Below, piece after piece: positions 26,001 to 38,000 of a DNA stretch of 64,000 nucleotides. Origin of the DNA: Liolophura sinensis (lineage: Eukaryota; Mollusca; Polyplacophora; Chitonida; Chitonidae); contig NC_088295.1 of NCBI RefSeq assembly GCF_032854445.1, forward strand, positions 9,599,385 to 9,663,384, in the 5' to 3' direction. A program made the position numbers and the translations under genes. The notes below the pieces were generated by a model that worked only from the letters and a program-made list of their open reading frames with translations, ran no database searches and had not been told where the DNA came from. Position 1 is the first letter of the stretch. Every line of letters starts with the position of its first letter.

Positions 26001-29000
26001 CAGCCAGTCGCTTTGCACATATCCCCGACATTGCCTCAGGCAGTGCACTTCTGCCATTTGTTGAGAGTCCTTGGAGTAGCATTGAACACAAACATGCAGT
26101 GGCTGTGTCTTGCGTGTTGTAACCGGCCATGGTGTAGTCATGGTAGTGGTGTGATTGGTGCAGGCTGAGCCAGCCAGCTAGCTTAACAAGCCTGTGTATG
26201 AGTCAGCTAGCCTGAGAGCCTGTCCGCCAGTGTGTCTACTCAGCCACTCCCCAGGGGTAGGTGATTTCCTGGTCACACTGAACATACCTGTTGATAGAGG
26301 TTATAGTTTGATCTTCCTTCACAGTCTAAAGATTGCTTTTGTTGCATTATTAATAAACAGGGAAGGGTAGGGTTTACAGCCTTATTTCCACTTATGTGGG
26401 TGTTACATTGAAGGCTGTGCAGTGTTTATAGATCTTGGTGTATATATTGACTGAACATATGGTCACCAATAACACGATTAATATTTTTATCACAGCGTAC
26501 AATTTTCATGGGCAAAAGAATGCTTTCATTCATGTCTAAAGTTGTAAATTTTTTGTTATACATTACAGTATAGTGTCATATCATGAATAATACAACTTAA
26601 ACCTCAATTACTGTAGGTCATGCACAATGAGTTAATATTCATCAATTTTCTCTCATTCCCTGACAACACTGCAATAGATAATTTTAAAAAGAAAAGTGGC
26701 ATATTCTGTTCATGCAATTGACATTCCTTGATGTCTAACAGATAGGGTTACAGTAATATCTGTCTAAACTCTGTGTTGTGCATACTCATATTGTGCTCAA
26801 TAGATATAGGTTGAGTGAGTTCATTTAACACCCCATATAACAACGGTACATGATAACTTTTACCTTGAGGTATTGATATAGATGAGGACCTTTGTTTGAG
26901 AAACAATGTCAGTTGTCATATACATACAAGATACAGGTAAACTCACGGACTTTTTATTACCTTTATCACATAAGACAATGTTGTCAGTAATGAGGGCCAC
27001 TGTGTAACAAACATTGGGAGAAAGGTGTGTGTAACAGGAGTGTGATGTGTCTGATGAGATTCTAATTGTCTCTTGTTGATCTCGATGTTTCATACAAATG
27101 CCTATTATTCCCTCTGTCGTCATGAGGTTTACTCTCTAAAACATACGCTTTTTTCTGTGTTTTGTATTTCTGTGTTCTGTTTTTCTGTGTTTGTGTTCTA
27201 TATTTCTGTGTTCTGTATTTCTTTGCTCTGTACTTCTGTGTTGTTCTGTACTACTGTATTGTTCTGTGTTTCTGTGTTCTGTATTTCTGCTCTTTGACTC
27301 AAAGAACTAAAATAAGTGTTAAGATGCATATACATACATGTACAGGGTGAAATTAAAGTCGTATTAAAGATGCATATACATACATGTACAGGGTGAAATT
27401 AAAGTCACATTAAAGATGCATATACATACATGTACAGCGTGAAATTAAAGTCACATTAAAGATGCATATACATGTACAGCGTGAAATTAAAGTCACATTA
27501 AAGATGCATATATATACATGTACAGGGTGAAATTAAAGTCACATTAAAGATGCATATACATGTACAGCGTGAAATTAAAGTCACATTAAAGATGCATATA
27601 CATACATGTACAGCGTGAAATTAAAGTCACATTAAAGATGCATATACATACATGTACAGCGTGAAATTAAAGTCACATTAAAGATGCATATACATACATG
27701 TACAGGGTGAAATTAAAGTCACATTAAAGATGCATATACATGTACAATGTGAAATTAAAGTCACATTAAAGATGCATATACATGTACAGGGTGAAATTTA
27801 AGTCACATTAAAGATGCATATACATACATGTACAGCGTGAAATTAAAGTCACATTAAAGATGCATATACATACATGTACAGGGTGAAATTAAAGTCACAT
27901 TAAAGATGCATATACATACATGTACAATGTGAAATTAAAGTCACATTAAAGATGCATATACATACATGTACAGGGTGAAATTTAAGTCACATTAAAGATG
28001 CATATACATACATGTACAGCGTGAAATTAAAGTCACATTAAAGATGCATATACATACATGTACAGGGTGAAATTAAAGTCACATTAAAGATGCATATACA
28101 TACATGTACAATGTGAAATTAAAGTCACATTAAAGATGCATATACACGTACAGCGTGAAATTAAAGTCACATTGTGTTTATAATTAATGAAACAAAATTG
28201 ATGGATCAGGTCAAATGTGATGTATGTTAACATAAGGTCAGACATTAATACGCAGACACTAATCAACATTAATACCTGTAATATCAGCGTCTTCATGGTT
28301 GACCAAGTGGTTTTCAGTTCTCTGAAGTACCAAAAGTTATCAGGTACAGATACACTGCTTCGGAGAGCATATGGTGGAACAAAGACAGGATGGTTCACCT
28401 GTTCAGGTTACTCTGCATGAAGATGACATGTAAGCATATTGAATATACTTTGTAGATGCCTGAAAAACATACATGTAACCATTGACTTTGTAAAGAGCTT
28501 TATAGAGAAATTAACAGATTAGAACAAGGAAAGTTTATATTTTGACTTGTCGAACAGACCCATGCATATACATGCATGTTTATTGCAGACCCATGTATGT
28601 TTATTGCAGACTCATGCATGTACATGCATGTTTATTGCACACCCATGCATGTTAATTGCACACCCATGCATGTGCATGTATGTTTATTGCAGACCAATGC
28701 ATGTGTATGTATGTTTATTGCAGACCCATGCATGTGCATGTTTGTTTATTGCAGACCCATGCATGTGCATGCATGTTTATTGCAGACCCATGCGTGTATG
28801 GATGTTTAAACTGCTGAAGTGTTGCTAATAAATTAGTAACAATTCACTGGGTCAGAAGACTGCTCCTGCATGCACATGTTGACTACAGGTTAGGTTTCCA
28901 ACTCGAAAGTCATTAAATTTACACATAGGTACCTGGCTTTGTTGTCGTTCTCATGAATATTTCAAGATGGAATATTCGTTTGCGAGTGAATTGAGCATAA

Positions 29001-32000
29001 GTATGTACAGAAGTGAACATTCATCCCAGCCTAGAGACCTGCATACATTGCACGTGGTTTGTTGAATATCTACATATACTGTAGTTTTTCAACCTATTCG
29101 CATGCCTGCAAGGTGTTTATTCAAGCATTTTCTGAAGACAATATTAGGTGTAGGCTGATAAAATAATACTTTTTGAGAAGCCCTGAAACTGGTCAAACCA
29201 ATCAGTGTAGTTAAAAATGTGCATAAATTGCACTGAAAGTTGCTTTTTTAAAAGTGAAAAGGTTGAGGAATTAGGGTACCAGAAAGCTGAAATCATGTCA
29301 CCTTTGTCGACTATATATGTGCATTTATATTTCTGCTCATTGTAAACAAAGTAGACCTGACTATGATGATATGTTGGAGAAAGCATTGCTCTGTCTCTAG
29401 AGAGATAGCCATGTAGACGGTGTTTTGGGTTCATTCAGTCTGGGGAGATGCTGACCTTTAACTGTTGAGTACAGCTGTGAACAGTAGATGCTGAGAACTG
29501 GTTTGGCTGTAACAGCTGATTGTGTCTGTACAGGTCTCGCGCCTGAATACATCCATTATTATCCACAGGCCTGATGCCTTCGTGCTCTGGAAACCAGCCA
29601 TGTACATTGCCTGGATAAGAAAATGTTTACTTTATTTTGCAATGTACATGTAGGTCTGTAAGCACGTTTAGCTTGATTAACTTGGGATTTTATGTTTGAG
29701 GATGAGGTACATGCAGTAAGCACGTATACATGCGCATGTCAAACACAATCACAGAAAGCAAGAAATTTGATCTGCGAAAACCCAAATTTTTTGTTTTACA
29801 ATAATTATTCTAGATTTTAATTTTATTATGGACAATTGAAACATGTACATGTAGGGTGAGAAACTGGTAATATTAAATGTCTGGCCCGGGGATCGATCAC
29901 GAAGCGATCTTACTGTTATGTCAAAATTTCAATCATTAATCTTAGTATATTCTTTTTTGTAATTTTAGCTGAAATTTGTTTCACAATAATTTACTCAGAA
30001 TTTATATTGCCAAGCAATATTTGGATCTTGTTACGTAAGAAATAACAATGTTCAAGTGACTTGAAATTTTGACTTAAGTCTAAGATCGCTTCGTGATCCC
30101 GAGGCCTGAGGTTTAAACATAATGTAAGGGTTAAGGTATTGAGAGCTGAAGTTTCACTCGTATGGTATTTCAGTGGAGGAGCTGCGCAGGCGCACGTTGA
30201 TTATACATGTACTGTGCACTACGTACATGAAGATAAACATGTAGATATTCAGGAACTCCGGTCAAAGCTTTCTTTTTTCAGGGAATTGATAGAGCATGGA
30301 TTTTTATTTCTGTGTCAACGTTTTAATGACTTTATGAATAGAGGTATAATTATGGGATTGTAGCTTGGTGAGTTTGGATCTTGATAGATAAAAGACGAAT
30401 TAGATCAACAAAGAAAAGAGCCAGATTTTGATACACACATATATTCATTCAACATTGTAAAACCTTCATCATCCTCTCCAGTGGGTGTGAAAAGCCATAA
30501 GAAATGAATGTCCTACACATACATACATGTACATGTAGATACATAGGATGTACACGTGTACATGTAGATACACAGTATGTACACTTGTACATGTAGATGC
30601 ACAGTATGTACACATGTACATGTAGAAACACAGTATGTACATGTAGATGCACAGTATGTACATGTAGATACACAGTATGTACACTTGTACATGTAGATGC
30701 ACAGTATGTACACATGTACATGTAGAAACACAGTATGTACATGTAGATACACAGTATGTACACTTGTACATGTAGATGCACAGTATGTACACATGTACAT
30801 GTAGAAACACAGTATGTACATGTAGATGCACAGTATGTACACATGTACATGTAGAAACACAGTATGTACATGTAGATACACAGTATGTACATGTAGATAC
30901 ACACTATGTACACTTGTACATGTAGATGCACAGTATGGACACATGTACATGTAGAAACACAGTATGTACATGTAGATACACAGTATGTACACTTGTACAT
31001 GTAGATACATAGTATGTACACATGTACGTGTAGAAACACAGTATGTACATGTAGATGCACAGTATGTACACATGTACATGTAGAAACACAGTATGTACAT
31101 GTAGATGCACAGTATGTACAAATGTACATATAACTTTAGATGGCATCTTACTGACAGATACATGTACAATTTATTTATTTATCTATTTATTTGATTGAGT
31201 GTTTTACTCAAGAATATTTGACTTACATGACAGCGGCCAGCATTATTGTGGGAGGAAAAGGGCAGAGCCCAGGCGGAAACTATGATCATCCGCAAGTTGC
31301 TGTCAGACCTTCCCTGGTACAGCCAGAGAGGAAGCCAGCATGAGCTGGACTTGAACTCACAGTGACCGCATAGGTGAGAGGCTCTTAGGTCATTATGCTG
31401 CACTAGCGCGCTAACCGACTGAGCCACATAGGGACCAGATACATGTTCAAGTGGAGAAGGCTCCGTCTAGTAGTATATATGTAATTACAAGTACAAAAGC
31501 CTTTTTAGACATTTACATAGAGGTTTGAAAGTTAATTATTTATATATGTACATCTATGTACAGATTTATGTTCAGCTGAAGGTTGCATGTTACAAAAGGG
31601 ACTTTGTTGAACTTAATGTAGCATCATGAGCTGTGCCAAATAGAAGAAAAGAGAAAAAAAAATTGTAACAATGAGATGTTTTGATTCCCTGGGGCTGGGG
31701 CAGCTGCTGGGCTGGTAGGAAAATTAGGTTGAATTTGTGAATGGGGTACAGACCTGTGTTATGTTTAATGGGACAGGCAGGTGGGTAGAGAGAGGCCCCA
31801 GGGCAAGTGGGACACCCACCACCAGGTAGCAGCATTGGGCATTAACTTAGTAATTACCAAATAAACTCCTTCATTTCTACCAAGTCAGTAAAACCGATCT
31901 TTATCAACATTTGTGTTGGGAAGGATATTTATTAGCATTTAATTTCTGAAATGTACATGTGAAGATAAAAATATGAAAAAATTCTTTATATGGACAGGTA

Positions 32001-35000
32001 TGTAAATGCAATTTTCTGGTAATTTGATGAAAAGCAAAGGGATTTACTTGAATTCCGGCATCCTTTATACAGAACAATTATACTAGATGAATTTAGTCAT
32101 AATTTAGTTCATGTTAGCCTTTGAGTAATAATCCTATACATATTGTCATGGATGCATATAGAGTCTGTTTCATGAACTTGTGTGTGTTAAAGTATGTAAG
32201 CAAATTTTACTTACTGGTTTACATATGTGTTATAGTCATTATTTCTCAGCTTGAAACAAGAATCAAAACAAATGTTGTTTGCAAACCTGTTATGGCACAG
32301 AACTGAACAGAAAGGCCCTCTTACAGCACTAAATACTAGAGTTTTTGTACCTTGTGTAGTAACCTTACAGCACTAAATACTAGTGTTTTTGTATAAGGTG
32401 TGCAGTAACCTTACATCACTAAATACTAGTGTTTTTGTATACCTTGTGCGGTAACCTTACATCACTAAATAGTGGTGTTTTTGTATACTTTGTGCAGTAA
32501 CCTTACAGCACTAAAAACTAGTGTTTTTGTATACCTTGTGCAGTAACCTTACAGCACTAAATTCTGGTGTTTTTGTATACCTTGTGCAGTAACCTTACAT
32601 CACTAAATACTGGTGTTTTTGTATACCTTGTTTTTGTATACCTTGTACAGTAACCTTACAGCACTAAATTCTGGTGTTTTTGTATACCTTGTGCAGTAAC
32701 CTTACATCACTAAATACTGGTGTTTTTGTATACCTTGTGCAGTAACCTTACAGCACTAAAAACTAGTGTTTTTGTATACCTTGTGCGGTAACCTTACAGC
32801 ACTAAATTCTGGTGTTTTTGTATACCTTGTGCGGTAACCTTACATCACTAAATACTGGTGTTTTTGTTTACCTTGTGCAGTAACCTTACAGCACTAAAAA
32901 CTAGTGTTTTTGTATACCTTGTGCAGTAACCTTACAGCACTAAATACTGGTGTTTTTGTATACCTTGTGCAGTAACCTTACAGCACTAAGTACTAGTGTT
33001 TTTGTATACCTTGTGCGGTAACCTGTCTTCACAACAGAACCCTGTGGCTGAGTTTGCTGCAGAATTGACACAATGTGGAGAGCAGTTTTGGGAACAGTAC
33101 CACTGCCATTATAGAGGATCCTTCAGTGCCATGAGCTTCTGTGGCAATATGTCCACACTGTGACAACAAATGTTTACTGGAAATTACTGAGATGTTGATC
33201 TGATGGACAAAACAGAAGATTGACAGCAACTGTTAAGCTTCTTAACAGGCTACATTTAGCTGCATTTAGGACGTGCCACATGTAAATAATGGGCTGTAAA
33301 AGTTAGAAGAAATTCAAAATGGTAGCTAAAATGTGAAAAGAAGCAGTATAGTAAATTGGTGTTCTATGGGTTTTAGATGCAGAGCCAGACCAGGTAACAG
33401 GCATCTGTGTCCGTGCAATTCTGTTGACTCAAACATCAGGACAGTTGTTTTTCTCTTGAACAGAATTCCGGATACAGACGAAAAAAGTTGAATCTGCGAT
33501 AAATAAAATAAAAAACTGTTCCCCAATTAGCTCAAGTGGTTTTGTATGTCAAGCATTTTGGTGATTTTCTTGTCAATGGGTGAAATTGTGGATGGGGTTG
33601 CATTGACATCCATCAACGACAAGGTTATCGGGTGAGAAAAGTAGGATTGTACAGTTTGGAAATTGGCATCGGTTAATAGCTTTACTCTGGAATTGTGGTT
33701 AGGAGAGAGTAGCAGAAGTCCATCTGGCAGATTAAATGGCAGTTTGCACTCACCCCCCACACTGGGGCCTCCTGAGGTGACTCAGGCAGTCTATTGTTGA
33801 GCAATATGAGCAGGTGATAAATATGGATGGCTTAGGTCTCTACAGTTGTCAGGACAACAGATGTTTTCACGCTGTTCTTCACTGAGCAATGAGACTCTGC
33901 AACATAGACGAGCAATCTGTTCTGATACACTGGTCTTCATAGACGAGCAATCTGTTCTGATACACTGGTCTTCGTTAGCTTGTGCACAACATTGTATCAA
34001 TCTGTTCTGATACACTGGTCTTCGTTAGCTTGTGCACAACATTGTATTCAAAATTAAAGCGTCTGTGTTATAAATGCGTACATGTAAGTGTAAATGTATT
34101 AAGGGGACTAGAATATCGTCGGTAGACCAGGTGTATAGCTGGAGTTCAGTGTTTGTGATGCATTAGGAAAGTTATGTCCTCAGTGTACCACAGCAGTCAA
34201 AAGGCCTTTGTTCTTCTCCCTGTCTTGTGATATGTACGCCCATTCATGCTGTCTCTCCTCTATAAATAACCCTAAAACAACCCTTCTCAATTAGCCTACT
34301 AATGTGAGGGTATCTTTTAAACTAATGTTTTCCTGCCACAACACGCTTAATGTCTGTCCTCCTTGTACCTGATTAGGGCCAGTCCTTGTTATGAAAGGCT
34401 GAGTCAGATGAAGTAGACAGTGTTAGGCTCAGATTGCTGTCAGGAAAAGTACAGTGTCACATCTCCATGGAAAATGTAGAGTATGAATATGAAATAATTA
34501 TATTAACTGTATGGTGATATTTCGTGAATTCATCCACTCTTGTGGTGACAGTTGAAGATTACGATGTGGCAGATGATGCAGTCTAACATTCACAAGACCT
34601 TTCCTTTTCCACCTGTATGATGTGCATATCTGTACACCCCCTTCGAATGAATGAATGAGCATGGCCCCTTGGAAAGTTTATCAGTAACATACCAAAGGCC
34701 CATATTTTAGACCAGGCACTGTAGTTTCCTCCACTCGTAAACAAATCGCCATTATATAAGTGAAAAATTCCTGAGTATGTCATTAAATAACAATCAAATA
34801 AACATTAAATATTAAGGTTATTATTTTCTATCATTTTTATGATTTTAAAATCCTGAGATTTGTCATCCTTTTGACAAAGTACAACTATAGCACCAGGGTA
34901 GTTATTAGGTCAGAAGTAGTAATTTTTGATGATTCACGGCATGATGGTAATGGAGCGTACCAATTCCACTTGTAAGGGAGATAGGGATGTCAAAGGTGTC

Positions 35001-38000
35001 ACTAGCCTTCTCATGTTAGAACTGTCGCTATGGCAGGCTCGATTTTTTTCAATGGCTACATCAATGATGGATGATGTGGCACTGTTAGAGATGAAGGCAA
35101 TTTGAGTGTGATTAGTCCTCCAAACTTCTTCACAGATCCCAAGCAGAAAAAGGCTGTAAAATCCATCACAAATCTGATAGTTGGCTCTTCCTGTTTCAGT
35201 GCTGCTTATCCTTCCCCATCCATCTTGGTTTAAATTGCATTAAGTGGCTCTAAATTTCCCTAGGTTTAACTCAGTTACCTAGTGTAGGCTGAGGTGCACA
35301 TGCAATAGCTGTGCATATATCTGATACAGTTGTGCCATTGATTACATTGTATGATTACATTTCTTATCAGGGATAAATCCTCGAAGCGTAACACAGAATA
35401 TTCAATTGCTACAGGTTTTCATGTAACTGTAGGCCAGTAATTTCTATTTTTGCTAACATGGGCATCAAGTTTAGTTATCATTTGTGAGATAGTTGAATAT
35501 CAGTGACCAGACCTTATTTGTTGTACATGTTTGGACTGGAAATTCGGCTATCCTCTAATCAAATCTTGTTTGGAGCGAACACAGCAAACATATCGCTACC
35601 AGTGAATGTATGCTAACAGGATTCTTTATCCTTGTGCTCGTTTTTCATTCAGTTACATAAATTGAATTCAGACTTTTACTTCAAAAGTACATCAGTATAC
35701 CTGTACATCACTTGGTGATTTATCTACAAAATGGCTGAAATATTTGTGTGATGCACAGGCACACACACTAAATTAGTTTATTCAGTATAACTGCTATTGA
35801 AAGGGAAGCTTTAAAAAAGTAATTGCCACAAGATCCCAGATTTGAAGTCGATTCAAATTTGAGTAAGTTTTGATGAAATACAGAAGATCTGTTTATGGCT
35901 TGGGTTTTTGTGAGTAGTTGTGTGAGGATGCTTGCTTCATTCCCAGGAGTGGTTGACTTTGTCTGCAATAATCACTCTAATATCCTGCTGGCAGTACTGC
36001 ATGCTTTTCACCAAATGATCTCTCATGTTAATGACCTTTTCATAAATTAGAGGCTACACAAAACAAGCTCATTTTTATATCTGTATCTTTAAAGACTCGC
36101 TTGCGGTTTGGCGATATCTTCTGCAGATCTGATCAATATTGTCCAAATCATATCTGTTAATTTCCTGTACAGAAGGGCGCCTTGCTCTCATAAATTCGTT
36201 ATACAGTTAATAGGATTGCCATCTTTTTGCCCACAAGTGTGCATAATTTTGATGACCTGCCCCATTTGGTGTAAACATGATCCAAGTCAGTATTTACACG
36301 TTATTCTGCTGGCTTATGACATGTCTGCCAGTTCTGAAATTACTCAGATATGAATCTCATTCTAGACCAAAAAAAAAAAGCATATTCTGCCCCTTGGAAC
36401 TCTTTTTATCACCATTCTAATCTTTATCCTGTCAGAGAGTTTTGTGTTCCATCACTCAGTTCTTATGAATGAATTACTGGGCTTTAGTGCCCAAAAACTC
36501 TGAAAACACTGTAAAAAAAAAAAAGGTAGTACTGCCCTAACAAAGTGAGGGGCATTTGTTTTTTTGGTCCGAAAAAAATCAGTTTTATCTTTTACATTGC
36601 TCTCCCGCTGTACGTGGGAAGGTCTGACAGTAACCTGGAAACCGGACTGTGCCCGGTTTCCACCCACCATAATGCTGGCCTCCGTCGTATAAGTGAAATA
36701 CTCTTGAGTACGGCGTAAAACACCAATTAAATGAATAAATAAATTTACATTGCCAGGAAGGTTTTTAACAAACAGTACAGCCATACAAGTACATACAATA
36801 CATACATTGTTGTGTGGAATTGTAGGCTTTACACACAGATTCATACACAGCCTAAAAGCCCTGAAAATGAAAATGAAAGTAAAAATTTCAGGTGAAATTT
36901 CACCTTTTGATTTTGTTTATCCTTTGATGTGCATTTGTCATCATTAAGCATTCATTGACATGCCTGGACATTAAACTACTGTGGTTCAGCTGGTGAGAAG
37001 TTTGTTACACACGTGTCTATGTGATGTCTTGTATTTCTGACATGTCTTATTCTATATTTCCGATGTTTGATGTTTACATGTAGCTGTTCAATATGTGATA
37101 TGTGGTATTTGCAGTGAAATGCAAGTCGGAGTTGGATTGTCCTATGAGCCGTGTGTGTAAGGATGGTTACTGTCACTGTGCAGAGAAGACGTATTGTGCT
37201 GGTCACTCCAGCCCTGTGTGCGGGTCCGATGGCATCCTCTACCCTAGTCACTGTGAACTTCACCGAACAGCATGCCTTAAAACCATCCACATTAAAATTG
37301 ACCATAAGGGACTCTGCTTCGAAAAAGAAAAAGGTAGGTTTTGGGAAGCTAGTTTTTCTTGCCCATATTTTCATCCCCCGAAGCTCTAGCAGACAACTTA
37401 GCCATTAGAACTGTCTTAAGTAAAAAAAACATGTCTTTTTTTTTAATATCATTTTGCATTTTTATGACAAGTTGTTATTCTGATGTTAAGTCTGAAACTT
37501 GTGAAAGTTTTTTTTTGTTCTTGACATTTTTTCCCACTTGTTAACTGAGCTGTCTTTACAGAGCAGATCGATCATGTGAATGTTTTTTACTGAAGCAAGT
37601 AATGGCTATCTGTTTTACAAGTACATCTTCTAACATGTGTACAGGCTCAGAACGTGTTTGTATGTCTGCACCTACATGTATGTGTACATCTGCTTGACAG
37701 ATATCAGATGTCAGGATTTATCATAGAGGTAAATGCTGACAACATTCACATGGTGGTGGTGGTTGTGGTTGTTTTTTCCAGTCACCTTTCATTTTCCATG
37801 GTCAGTGTATTCTCGATGCCTATTTGTAAAGAACCTTTTGATTTGAACGGTTTCCAGGCACTGAGACTGTGGGATACCTACCAGTTGGAACAAGTGATCA
37901 GAAGTCAAAAGACAGCTATGACAAAAAGATTGACACAGAAAAGTTCAAAGACACTAAAGAGGTCAAGGATACTAAGGAAGTCAAGGATACTAAAGATGTC

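Larger units (their letters stand above)
20991..37114 (+). other. FSTL5-like intron 2 (16 kb), repeat-rich
   Basis: The intron separates the K/D-rich linker from the Kazal exon. It holds minisatellites at 22380, 23634, 27150, 27323, 28556, 30517, 32321 and 33896, a MITE at 29884 and SINEs at 24895, 31168, 34560 and 36595. No additional exon or nested gene is supported; nearly all ORFs within it come from the repeats. Confidence 0.75.

Noticed and set aside
27073-27350. Phe/Cys/Val-rich ORFs
   Set aside because: They arise from the TTTCTGTGTTCTGTA low-complexity repeat.
28547-28828. Cys/His/Met-rich ORFs of 93 and 77 codons
   Set aside because: They translate the TTTATTGCAGACCCATGCATG minisatellite.
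30449-31169. Minus-strand ORFs of 226, 218 and 120 codons
   Set aside because: They are translations of the 18/30-bp array in two overlapping frames, with no domain, signal or splice evidence.
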